Source: Tomitella biformata AHU 1821
Lineage (GTDB): Bacteria; Actinomycetota; Actinomycetes; Mycobacteriales; Mycobacteriaceae
Assembly: GCF_000524475.1 (NCBI RefSeq)
Contig: NZ_BAVQ01000023.1
Span: 1-64,000 of the forward strand
Direction of reading: 5' to 3'
DNA: 64,000 nucleotides
Notes under the pieces: generated by a model
Databases searched by the model: none
What the model was told of the DNA's origin: nothing
What the model saw: the letters and a program-made list of their open reading frames with translations, nothing else
In this document: piece by piece, positions 8,787 through 16,024 of the stretch
Layout of the letters: every line of letters begins with the position of its first letter
Numbering within the stretch: position 1 is the stretch's first letter
Program-made: the position numbers and the translations under genes

Positions 8787-10130
8787 GTGAGCTCGTTGCC
8801 CACCGTCTGCATCATCGGAGCAGGCTGCTCCGGCTTCACCACCGCCAAGCGTCTCAAGGACTTCGGCATCCCCTTCGACTGCTTCGAGGCCTCGGACGAC
8901 GTCGGCGGCAACTGGTACCACAACAACCCCAACGGCCTGTCCGCCTGCTATGAGTCCCTGCACATCGACACGTCGACCCGCCGCTTGGAGTTCGAGGACT
9001 TCCCGGCCCCCAAGGACTGGCCGCACTTCCCCCACCACACGTTGATGCACCAGTACTTCCGCGACTACGTCGACCACTTCGGCCTGCGCGAGATCATCAC
9101 GTTCAATACGAAGGTGGAAAAGGCGGTCCGTCTGGCCGACGGCAAGTGGGCGGTCACGATCAGCACCGGCGAGACCCGCACCTATGACGCGCTGGTCGTC
9201 GCGAATGGCCACCACTGGGACCCGCGCACCCCGGAATACCCCGGCGCGTTCACCGGCGAGATGCTGCACAGCCACAGCTACCGCAGCCCGTTCGAGCCCG
9301 TCGACATGCGCGGCAAGAACGTCATGGTCGTCGGCATGGGCAACTCCGGACTGGACATCACGTCCGAGATCTCACATCGCTCAATCGCCAAGCGCGTCTG
9401 GAACTCCGCGCGTCGGCCTGGCTGGGTCCTGCCGAAGTTCCGGGGCGGGCAGCCCTCCGACATGATGATGATGCCGCCGTGGATGCCCAAGAAGCTGGGG
9501 CTCAAGATCAGCCGCAGGTCGATCAAGAAGAATATCGGCAACATGGCGGACTACGGCCTACTCCAGCCGGACCATGAGCCGCTCTCCTCCCATCCGTCGG
9601 TGAGCGTCGACTTCCTGGCCAACGCCGCCTCCGGCGACATCACCTGCGTGCCCGGCATCGCCAAGCTCGACGGCGACGCCGTGATCTTGACCGATGGCAA
9701 CCGCGTCGAGGTGGACACGATCGTCTTCGCGACCGGCTACAACACCACCTTCCCGTTCTTCGAGGATCCCGCCATCCAGCCGGACTCCGAGAACAACTTC
9801 CCGCTGTTCAAACGCGTCTTCAAGCCCGGCATCGACAACCTGTACTTCGCCGGCCTGGCCCAGTCCCTGCCGACGATCGTCAACCTGGCGGAGCAGCAGA
9901 GCCACCTCATCGCCCGCCATCTGGCCGGTGGATACGACCTGCCGAACGTGGCCGAGATGAACGAGATCATCGCCCGCGACGAAGAGATGCACCTGGGGCA
10001 GTACTACAAGGCGCCGCGGCACGCCATGATGGTGAGCCTGGGCCGGTATTCCGTCGACATGCAGAAGGAAATCGCCGCGGGCGGGAAGCGCGCGGCCACC
10101 AATGCCTCCGCGGTGAAGGTCCCAGTCTGA
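8787..10130 (+). CDS. Flavin-containing monooxygenase (class B)
   Basis: A 447-residue FAD/NADPH monooxygenase. The FAD-binding GAGCSG is near residues 11-16, the family signature FTGEMLHSHSY fits FxGxxxHxxx(Y/F) (FMO rather than strict Baeyer-Villiger type), the NADPH loop is VGMGNSG, and FATGYN is present near residue 315. It should oxygenate a nitrogen or sulfur centre or a ketone. I preferred the GTG at 8787 because the fold begins right after it; an ATG at 8736 would add 17 unstructured residues without a ribosome site. Its stop and the next start overlap by one base (TGATG), so it heads a tightly coupled four-gene operon. Confidence 0.9.
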   Translation: MSSLPTVCIIGAGCSGFTTAKRLKDFGIPFDCFEASDDVGGNWYHNNPNGLSACYESLHIDTSTRRLEFEDFPAPKDWPHFPHHTLMHQYFRDYVDHFGLREIITFNTKVEKAVRLADGKWAVTISTGETRTYDALVVANGHHWDPRTPEYPGAFTGEMLHSHSYRSPFEPVDMRGKNVMVVGMGNSGLDITSEISHRSIAKRVWNSARRPGWVLPKFRGGQPSDMMMMPPWMPKKLGLKISRRSIKKNIGNMADYGLLQPDHEPLSSHPSVSVDFLANAASGDITCVPGIAKLDGDAVILTDGNRVEVDTIVFATGYNTTFPFFEDPAIQPDSENNFPLFKRVFKPGIDNLYFAGLAQSLPTIVNLAEQQSHLIARHLAGGYDLPNVAEMNEIIARDEEMHLGQYYKAPRHAMMVSLGRYSVDMQKEIAAGGKRAATNASAVKVPV

Positions 10131-11275
10131 TGCCGGCATTACATGGCACGTGCGCAACCAGATTCGACGACGTCCGCGCGCGTCTGCAGCGCAACATGGA
10201 TGACGGCCTCGAGGCCGGGGCCTCGCTGTGCCTGATCGTCGACGGACAGGTCGAGGTCGACCTGTGGGGCGGCGTCGCGGACATCGCCACCGGTCGTCCC
10301 TGGGCGCAGGACACGGTCACGAACACATACTCGCTGACCAAGACCATGACGGCGCTCGTCGCGCTGCTGCTGGTCGAGCGCGGCCAATTGGACCTCGACG
10401 CCCCCGTCTCGAGGTACTGGCCGGAGTTCGCCGCCGCGGGCAAGGAGTCCGTGCTGGTGCGCCACGTCCTCGGCCACACGTCCGGCGTGTCGGGCTGGGA
10501 GCAGAAGGTGTCCATGTCGGACGTCTACGACGCGCAGGGCGCCGCCGCGCTGCTCGCCGCGCAGGCCCCATGGTGGACGCCGGGCGAGGGCTCCGGCTAC
10601 CAGGCCCTCAACCACGGGCACCTCGTGGGCGAGATCGTGCGGCGCATCACCGGCAGCACCCTCGGCGAGGTCTTCGCCGCGGAGTTCGCGGGCCCCATGG
10701 GCGAGGACTACTGGATCGGCTCCCCGCCCGAGGTCGACCCCCGCGTCGCCCCGCTCATCCCCCCGCCGCCGTCCACGGTGGACCTCTCGGCGCCGCCCCC
10801 GCAGGGCGTGTTCGTCAAAACCATGACCAATCCGCCGATGCCGAGCTCGATCTGCACCTCGCGGGACTACCTCGCGGCGGAGATCGGCGCGGCCAACGGG
10901 CAGGGCAACGCCCACTCCGTGGCCCGGCTGCAGTCGCTGATCTCCCATGACGGCGTCGTCGACGGCCGGAAGTACCTCTCCCCCAGCACCATTGAACGGA
11001 TCTTCGAGGTGCAGGCCGACGGCGTAGACCGCGTGCTGGGCACCCACATCCGGTTCGGCGTCGGCTACGGCCTGCCCAGCCCGGACTCGATGCCCTCGAT
11101 CCCGGACGGTCGTCTGTGCTGGTGGACGGGCTATGGCGGCTCGCTGGTCGTCAACGACCTCGACCGGCGGATGACGATGGCGTTCGTGATGAACAAAATG
11201 GCCTCGCAGCTCGTCGGCGCCCCCAACGTCAACGGCTACCTCGACGCCGTCTACACCGCGCTGGAGGCCCGATGA
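10130..11275 (+). CDS. Beta-lactamase-fold serine hydrolase / esterase
   Basis: A 381-residue class C beta-lactamase-like hydrolase, the family of EstB-type esterases. The nucleophile motif S-L-T-K is at residues 68-71, HTSG at about 116-119 and a conserved tyrosine in GYQALNHGH (about 157). There is no signal peptide, which argues for a cytosolic esterase rather than a secreted beta-lactamase. It starts on the last base of the monooxygenase stop codon and overlaps the following dehydrogenase by 4 nt (ATGA). The context suggests it hydrolyses an ester or lactone produced by the upstream monooxygenase. Confidence 0.88.
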   Translation: MPALHGTCATRFDDVRARLQRNMDDGLEAGASLCLIVDGQVEVDLWGGVADIATGRPWAQDTVTNTYSLTKTMTALVALLLVERGQLDLDAPVSRYWPEFAAAGKESVLVRHVLGHTSGVSGWEQKVSMSDVYDAQGAAALLAAQAPWWTPGEGSGYQALNHGHLVGEIVRRITGSTLGEVFAAEFAGPMGEDYWIGSPPEVDPRVAPLIPPPPSTVDLSAPPPQGVFVKTMTNPPMPSSICTSRDYLAAEIGAANGQGNAHSVARLQSLISHDGVVDGRKYLSPSTIERIFEVQADGVDRVLGTHIRFGVGYGLPSPDSMPSIPDGRLCWWTGYGGSLVVNDLDRRMTMAFVMNKMASQLVGAPNVNGYLDAVYTALEAR

Positions 11276-12369
11276 TCCCCCGCTCGATGAAGGCCCTGCA
11301 GATCATCGCCCCCGGCGTGGTCGAACTGCGCGAGGTCCCCGTGCCCGCCGTCGGCCCCGCGGACGTGCTAGTCAAGGTTGCCGCCGCCGGCATCTGCCAC
11401 TCCGATCTCCATGTGCTGCACGCCCAGCGCATCCGGGAGCGGCCGATGACCCTCGGCCATGAGATCGCGGGAACCGTTGCCGCGCTGGGCGACGCCGTGG
11501 CAAGAGATGCCGTGGCAGGAGTTGCGGGGGCAGGAGTTGCGGGGGCGGCTGGGATCCAGGTCGGCACGGCCGGCGTCGTCTACCTGTGCTGGTCCTGCGG
11601 CGTGTGTCGCGCGTGTGCCTCGGGCCGGGAGAACGCCTGCCTGGCCGCGGGCCGCGCCGCGATGCCGCCCTGCCCCGGGCTCGGGCCGGACGGCGGCATG
11701 GCGGAGTATGTGCGGGTCCCTGCCGCAGCGTTCGTGCCTGCCACCCTCGACCCCGTGCAGGCGGCCCCGCTGGCCGACGCGGCCCTGACCAGCTACCACG
11801 CCATCCGCAGCGCCCGCGAGCACCTGCGGCCCGGCGGCACCGCCGTCGTCATCGGCGTCGGCGGGCTCGGCCACCTCGGGGTGCAGATCCTGAAGGCCAT
11901 CAGCCCGGTGCGGGTGATCGCGATCGACGTCGCCGAGGACAAGCGGGCCCTGGCCACGGCGCTCGGGGCGGACCTGGCGCTGCCGTCTGACGAGCACGCC
12001 GCCGCGCGGATCCTCGGGCTCACCGGCGGCCTTGGCGCGGACGCGGTGTTCGACTTCGTCGGCGTCGACGCCACCGCGCGACTCAGCGTCCAGACGGTGG
12101 CGCCGGGCGGCGCGTATCGGATGGTCGGCCTCGGCGGCGGCACCCCGGGCGTGGCCGCCGACGGCGCGATGGGCGATGGCTGGCCGTGGGGCGCGTCCAT
12201 CGAGAAGACCTATGCGGGCACGCGCCGCGACCTCATCGACTCCCTCGCCCTGGCCGCCGACGGCAAAATCCGCGTGCAGGTCGAGACCTTCCCCCTCGCC
12301 GACGGCGTCGCAGTGCTGGGCCGCCTCGAGCGTGGGCTGATCTCCGGACGGGCGGTGCTCTTGCCATGA
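11272..12369 (+). CDS. Zinc-dependent alcohol dehydrogenase (MDR family)
   Basis: A 365-residue medium-chain dehydrogenase. Catalytic zinc ligands are C42 (GICHSD) and H63-E64 (LGHE); the structural zinc site is C109-x2-C112-x2-C115-x7-C123; the NAD(P)-binding loop is GVGGLGHLG. It would oxidise an alcohol to an aldehyde or ketone, presumably the product of the upstream esterase. The start ATG at 11272 overlaps the esterase stop by 4 nt, and its own stop overlaps the next ATG by 4 nt. Oddity: where family members carry a compact VGDRV turn, this protein has an Ala/Gly/Val-rich insertion (about residues 74-100) encoded by four tandem 15-nt units. Confidence 0.9.
   Translation: MIPRSMKALQIIAPGVVELREVPVPAVGPADVLVKVAAAGICHSDLHVLHAQRIRERPMTLGHEIAGTVAALGDAVARDAVAGVAGAGVAGAAGIQVGTAGVVYLCWSCGVCRACASGRENACLAAGRAAMPPCPGLGPDGGMAEYVRVPAAAFVPATLDPVQAAPLADAALTSYHAIRSAREHLRPGGTAVVIGVGGLGHLGVQILKAISPVRVIAIDVAEDKRALATALGADLALPSDEHAAARILGLTGGLGADAVFDFVGVDATARLSVQTVAPGGAYRMVGLGGGTPGVAADGAMGDGWPWGASIEKTYAGTRRDLIDSLALAADGKIRVQVETFPLADGVAVLGRLERGLISGRAVLLP
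11492..11551 (+). repeat. In-frame 15-nt tandem repeat, four units
   Basis: Units at 11492-11506, 11507-11521, 11522-11536 and 11537-11551 share a pattern such as ATGCCGTGGCAGGAG / TTGCGGGGGCAGGAG. Each encodes five residues and keeps the reading frame, building an Ala-Gly-Val loop in the alcohol dehydrogenase. Confidence 0.75.
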
Positions 12370-13160
12370 CCGGCACACGAGCATCCGGCCGATTCAGCGG
12401 CCGGACGGCAATGGTCACCGGCGCAGGATCCGGCATCGGCCGGGCCATCGCATCGCGACTGGTGGCGGAGGGAGCCCAGGTCGCGGGCCTCGACGTCAAC
12501 ACCGCCGCGCTCGCCGCGCTGGCGGACTCGCTCGGCCCCGCCTTCGCCCCGATGACCGTCGACGTCACCGTCGAGGCCCAAGTGGCGGAGGCGGTCTCCG
12601 CGACCCAGCACCTGCTCGGCGGGCTCGACCTCGCCTTCAACGTCGCTGGCGCGGCCCGGAATGCGCGGATCGTCGACATGCCCGAGGAGGACTGGGACTT
12701 CACCATCGACCTGGTCCAAAAGTCCGTCTTCCTCTGCACCAAGCACGTGGCGCGGGCGATGCGCGCGGCCGACCGGCCCGGCTCCATCGTCAACGTCTCG
12801 TCCGTCAACGCCCGCATCCCCATGCCCGGCGGCAGTCCCTATGCCACGGGCAAGGCCGGCGTGGAGATGTTCACCCGCAACGCCGCGCTGGAGTTGGCCG
12901 CAGATGGCATCCGCGTCAATGCGGTGCTACCCGGCCTCGTCGACACTCCCCTGGTCTCCTCCGTGTTGGGCGACGAGCAGCTCACGAGCGCGTACCTCGA
13001 CCGCATCCCGCTGGGGGCGCCCGCGACGCCCGCGCAAGTCGCCGGGCCGTGCCTCTATCTGGCTAGCGACGACGCGTCTTACATCACCGGGGCGTCCCTC
13101 GCCGTGGACGGGGGCTGGACCACAACGGGATACCCGCAACTTGGGGGCCGCCGCGACTGA
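12366..13160 (+). CDS. Short-chain dehydrogenase/reductase
   Basis: A 264-residue classical SDR with the nucleotide-binding TGAGSGIG (about residues 18-25), the NVAG strand motif, the catalytic Ser in VNVSSVN and the YxxxK pair in SPYATGKAG. The C-terminal segment YITGASLAVDGGW is typical. It catalyses NAD(P)-dependent alcohol/ketone interconversion on an unidentified substrate. It is translationally coupled to the alcohol dehydrogenase (ATGA) and is last of the four genes whose ends overlap, so it probably acts in the same pathway. Confidence 0.92.
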   Translation: MTGTRASGRFSGRTAMVTGAGSGIGRAIASRLVAEGAQVAGLDVNTAALAALADSLGPAFAPMTVDVTVEAQVAEAVSATQHLLGGLDLAFNVAGAARNARIVDMPEEDWDFTIDLVQKSVFLCTKHVARAMRAADRPGSIVNVSSVNARIPMPGGSPYATGKAGVEMFTRNAALELAADGIRVNAVLPGLVDTPLVSSVLGDEQLTSAYLDRIPLGAPATPAQVAGPCLYLASDDASYITGASLAVDGGWTTTGYPQLGGRRD

Positions 13161-13179
13161 CCGATAGCCTGGCTACCCC

Positions 13180-13848
13180 ATGGTTGCCCTCCTCTTCGCG
13201 CTCGTCGGCCTCGCGCTGCTTGACGCCACCAATGTGCTGCTGATCGGCATCACCACCGCCGTCGTCTACGACGCCCGGGTCAGCCGCCGCTCCCCCGTCT
13301 CCGGGGGCCTCAGCTTCATCGGCGGCGTGTTCGCCGCGACCACGATCTTCGGGTTCCTCACCGTGTTGGGCATCGGCTACATCACCGACCTGGTCGATTT
13401 CGAGATCACGCTTACCATGCGCCACTGGGGCGCGATCGCCCTCGGCCTTGTGCTGGTCGGGGTCGCCGCCATCCCCCTGGGCGACCGTGATCCTCCCGAG
13501 TGGGCCGTCGCGTTCCGGCGCAAGCCGTGGCTGCTCGCACTGGCGGGGCTGGTGATCGGCCTCGCCCAGGCGCCCACCGCAGTTCCGTATCTCGCCGGCC
13601 TGGCGCTGCTGGCCGCCCGCCAGCCCCTGCCCACGCTGTGGCCGCTGATCCTCATCGCGTATTGCCTGCTGGCGCTGGTGATTCCGCTGCTCGTGCTGTT
13701 CCTGTCGACCATAAAGACGCGCTGGGCCCGCAAGTCCTTCCGGGTGCTGACGCGCTCGGTCAACCGCTATGGCCCGCCCGCGGTGCGCATCCTGTTCGTC
13801 ATCGCGGGCGTGGCCCTAATCGGGATCGGCGTGATCGGGCTGCTCTGA
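13180..13848 (+). CDS. GAP family (Sap/LysE-like) membrane protein
   Basis: A 222-residue integral membrane protein with about six hydrophobic helices: residues 3-25, 45-67, 82-100, 112-135, 150-172 and 200-220. The opening LLFALVGLALLDATN and the overall layout match the GAP/Sap proteins of mycolic-acid bacteria (GPL- or sulfolipid-addressing proteins), thought to help move lipids across the membrane and distantly LysE-like. It starts 19 nt after the SDR and could be read from the same transcript, but function is unproven. It converges with the prenyl synthase gene. Confidence 0.8.
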   Translation: MVALLFALVGLALLDATNVLLIGITTAVVYDARVSRRSPVSGGLSFIGGVFAATTIFGFLTVLGIGYITDLVDFEITLTMRHWGAIALGLVLVGVAAIPLGDRDPPEWAVAFRRKPWLLALAGLVIGLAQAPTAVPYLAGLALLAARQPLPTLWPLILIAYCLLALVIPLLVLFLSTIKTRWARKSFRVLTRSVNRYGPPAVRILFVIAGVALIGIGVIGLL

Positions 13849-13868
13849 GGAGCAGGCCCCTAATCTGC

Positions 13869-14630
13869 TCAGACCCCGAAGCGGCGGTGCCGCGCCGCGT
13901 AGTCCCGCAGCGCGCGGAGGAAGTCCACGCGGCGGAACTCGGGCCAGTAGGCCTCGGTGAACCAGATCTCCGAGTACGCGCTCTGCCACAGTAGGAAGCC
14001 GGACAGCCGCTGCTCCCCGGAAGTGCGGATCACCAGGTCAGGGTCCGGCTGGCCGGAGGTGTACAGGTGGGCGCTGATCGCCTCAGGCACCACGGACTCA
14101 ATCATCGCCGCCGGGTCCGCACCCGCGTCGAGTTGCTCTTGCAGCAGCGTGCGCACCGCGTAACAGATCTCCTGGCGCCCGCCGTAGCCCACGGCGACGT
14201 TGACCTGGCAGCCGGTGCGCCCCACCGTGCGCTCGGAGGCCGCGCGCAGCCTGTCCGCGCGATCTGCCGGCAACAGCTCCAGCGCGCCGACGATCGTCAC
14301 CCGCCAGTTCTCGTCGGGGCTGGACAGCTCGTCGACGACGTCGGTGATGATCTCCAGGAGCGTCTCGAGCTCCTGTGGATCTCGCCGCAGGTTCTCCGTG
14401 GACAGCAGGTAGATCGTCGCCATCTCGATGCCGGCGGCATCGCACCAGCGCAGCAGCTCCGCAATCTTCCGGGCGCCCATGCGGTGCCCGTGCGCGATGT
14501 CGTCGAAGCCGTTCTCGCGGGCCCACCGGCGATTGCCGTCGCACACCACACCCACGTGCCGCGGGTGCTTCTTCCCCACGAGGCCGCGCCGCAAATGGTT
14601 CTCGTAGAGCCGGTAAAGCGGGTTCTGCAC
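13869..14630 (-). CDS. Short-chain (2Z,6E)-farnesyl diphosphate synthase type, cis-prenyltransferase
   Basis: A 253-residue cis-prenyltransferase. Hallmarks are CDGNRRWA with the catalytic aspartate, STENLRRD, VGYGGRQEI and the C-terminal LVIRTSGEQRLSGFLLWQSAYSE segment (cited in part). It resembles M. tuberculosis Rv1086, which makes Z,E-farnesyl diphosphate for decaprenyl phosphate synthesis, more than Rv2361-type long-chain synthases; compare the shared PLYRLYE opening. The GTG at 14630 has GGAG 8 nt upstream; the GTG at 14636 or an earlier start is possible. A strong hairpin lies just upstream in the divergent region shared with the DAHP synthase leader. Confidence 0.9.
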   Translation of the reverse strand: MQNPLYRLYENHLRRGLVGKKHPRHVGVVCDGNRRWARENGFDDIAHGHRMGARKIAELLRWCDAAGIEMATIYLLSTENLRRDPQELETLLEIITDVVDELSSPDENWRVTIVGALELLPADRADRLRAASERTVGRTGCQVNVAVGYGGRQEICYAVRTLLQEQLDAGADPAAMIESVVPEAISAHLYTSGQPDPDLVIRTSGEQRLSGFLLWQSAYSEIWFTEAYWPEFRRVDFLRALRDYAARHRRFGV

Positions 14631-14653
14631 CTTCACGGCTCCAGTTCCTATCG

Positions 14654-14679
14654 GGTGTGTCGGGGCCTCCCGACACACC
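14654..14679. promoter_or_regulatory. Strong inverted repeat upstream of prenyl synthase
   Basis: GGTGTGTCGGG-gcct-CCCGACACACC, 11 perfect base pairs with a 4-nt loop, 24 nt before the GTG at 14630. As RNA it would form a stable 5' hairpin; as DNA it could be an operator serving both divergent genes. Confidence 0.6.
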
Positions 14680-14730
14680 GGGGCAACTCACTTCGCTGAG
14701 CCTACGCGCCGCCTCTTGACGAGAGCCTGC

Positions 14731-14736
14731 TAACCT
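14731..14736 (+). promoter_or_regulatory. Candidate -10 box of the aromatic leader transcript
   Basis: TAACCT fits the actinobacterial TAnnnT pattern. Counting 8 nt onwards gives a start at the G of the GTG at 14744, that is, a leaderless leader-peptide mRNA. No -35 at the usual distance is convincing. Confidence 0.45.
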
Positions 14737-14743
14737 CGACCAC

Positions 14744-14812
14744 GTGATGCAGACCCGCGTGTATTGGCGTTTTACCACGGCTCCGGATGGGGCCGTTGGT
14801 CGCGCACGCTGA
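14744..14812 (+). CDS. Aromatic-amino-acid leader peptide (attenuation)
   Basis: A 22-codon frame, GTG ATG CAG ACC then the run Val-Tyr-Trp-Arg-Phe (VYWRF, 14759-14773), ending TGA at 14810-14812. Tyr, Trp and Phe codons within four positions are what an attenuator sensing aromatic amino acids needs. The frame has no Shine-Dalgarno but begins at the inferred transcription start. The start may instead be the ATG at 14747. A terminator-like hairpin follows and the DAHP synthase gene lies downstream on the same strand. Peptide and context are seen in the sequence; the mechanism is inferred. Confidence 0.7.
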   Translation: MMQTRVYWRFTTAPDGAVGRAR

Positions 14813-14832
14813 TCAACTAATCATCCGGAGCC
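14779..14832 (+). promoter_or_regulatory. Long-range helix in the aromatic leader RNA
   Basis: GGCTCCGGAT (14779-14788), just after the aromatic codons, is perfectly complementary to ATCCGGAGCC (14823-14832), just before the terminator hairpin. A ribosome stalled on the Tyr/Trp/Phe codons would leave this helix free to form; one reaching the stop codon would open it. It is a candidate switch element. Confidence 0.55.
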
Positions 14833-14833
14833 C

Positions 14834-14859
14834 AGGGCAGAGACAATCGTCTCTGCCCT
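14834..14859 (+). terminator. Attenuator hairpin before DAHP synthase
   Basis: AGGGCAGAGAC-aatc-GTCTCTGCCCT: 11 perfect pairs, 4-nt loop, followed by a short T-containing run. It lies 69 nt before the DAHP synthase start. The right arm GTCTCT (14849-14854) can alternatively pair with AGAGAC at 14867-14872, which would disrupt the hairpin. Confidence 0.65.
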
Positions 14860-14927
14860 TCGTCATAGAGACGGGCTCGCCGGATGTCGCCGCGGACGGG
14901 ACCGTCACCCCAACCCGAAAGATTGCC

Positions 14928-16013
14928 GTGACTACCACCACTGACACCCCAGCCTCCACCGCCCGCTCGACGACTGATCGCAATATCGCCGAGTTCCTCC
15001 CGCTGCCCACCCCTCGCGAGATGCTCGATGAGCAGCCGCTCGGCGAGACCCGCGGCCGGTTGGTCGAGCGCAGCCGCGAGGAGATTGCCCGCATCCTCGA
15101 CGGCACCGATGACCGCGTGCTGCTCGTCGTCGGCCCCTGCTCTGTGCATGACACCGACGCGGCCCGCGACTACGCCAGCCGCCTGGCCCCCATCGCCGAG
15201 AGCCTGCGCGAGGACGTGCTCGTCGTGATGCGCGTGTACTTCGAGAAGCCGCGCACGACGGTCGGCTGGAAGGGCCTGATCAACGATCCCGGCCTCGACG
15301 AGAGCTTCGACGTGCCCCGCGGCCTCCGCATCGCCCGTTCCCTGCTCCTCGACGTGCTCGACGCCGGCCTGCCCGTGGGCTGCGAGTTCCTTGAGCCGAT
15401 CAGCCCGCAGTACATCGCGGACACCGTCTCGTGGGGTGCCATCGGCGCCCGCACCACCGAGAGCCAGGTGCACCGCCAGCTCGCATCGGGGCTGTCAATG
15501 CCCATCGGCTTCAAGAACGCGACCGACGGCAATGTCCAGGTCGCGATCGACGGCTGCGGCTCCGCCCGCGCCCCCCACGTGTTCTTCGGGAGCGACCTGG
15601 ACGGCAACACCGCCGTCGTGCGCACCCGCGGCAACGCGGACTGCCACACGATCCTGCGCGGCGGCCGTGTCGGCCCGAACTACTCGCCCGAGCACGTCGC
15701 CAGCACCCTCGCAGGCCTGGCGAAGGCCGGCCTGCCGGATCGACTCATGATCGACGCGAGCCACGCCAACAGCGGCAAGAGCCACCTGCGCCAGATCGAG
15801 GTTGCCCACGAGATCGCGGACCGCATCGCGGCCGGCGAACGCGGCATCGGCGCCGTCATGCTCGAGAGCTTCATCGAGGGCGGCAACCAGGACCTCTCGG
15901 CCGAGCCCCTGGTGTACGGCAAGTCCGTCACCGACGCCTGCATGGACTGGGCCAGCACCGAGACGCTCCTCGAGACGTTCGCCGCCGCCGTGCGCACCGC
16001 CCGCCTGGGATAG
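14928..16013 (+). CDS. aroF: 3-deoxy-7-phosphoheptulonate synthase, type I
   Basis: Condenses phosphoenolpyruvate with erythrose 4-phosphate, the entry step of the shikimate pathway. The 361-residue protein belongs to the E. coli AroF/G/H-type (type I) family: VVGPCSVHD, VMRVYFEKPRTTVGWKGLINDP (cited in part), GARTTESQVHRQLASGLS, DCHTILRGG and DASHANSGK. It thus differs from the type II enzyme of M. tuberculosis. I favour the GTG at 14928 because the upstream frame to 14787 overlaps the leader hairpin and reads as non-conserved. Expression is probably controlled by the aromatic leader peptide and attenuator 110-180 nt upstream. The specific symbol (aroF or aroG) is a convention. Confidence 0.93.
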   Translation: MTTTTDTPASTARSTTDRNIAEFLPLPTPREMLDEQPLGETRGRLVERSREEIARILDGTDDRVLLVVGPCSVHDTDAARDYASRLAPIAESLREDVLVVMRVYFEKPRTTVGWKGLINDPGLDESFDVPRGLRIARSLLLDVLDAGLPVGCEFLEPISPQYIADTVSWGAIGARTTESQVHRQLASGLSMPIGFKNATDGNVQVAIDGCGSARAPHVFFGSDLDGNTAVVRTRGNADCHTILRGGRVGPNYSPEHVASTLAGLAKAGLPDRLMIDASHANSGKSHLRQIEVAHEIADRIAAGERGIGAVMLESFIEGGNQDLSAEPLVYGKSVTDACMDWASTETLLETFAAAVRTARLG

Positions 16014-16024
16014 CTCGCAGACAG

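Noticed and set aside
10130-11275. Antibiotic-resistance beta-lactamase
   Set aside because: It lacks a signal peptide and sits in a catabolic operon; the SLTK motif with this context fits an EstB-type esterase.
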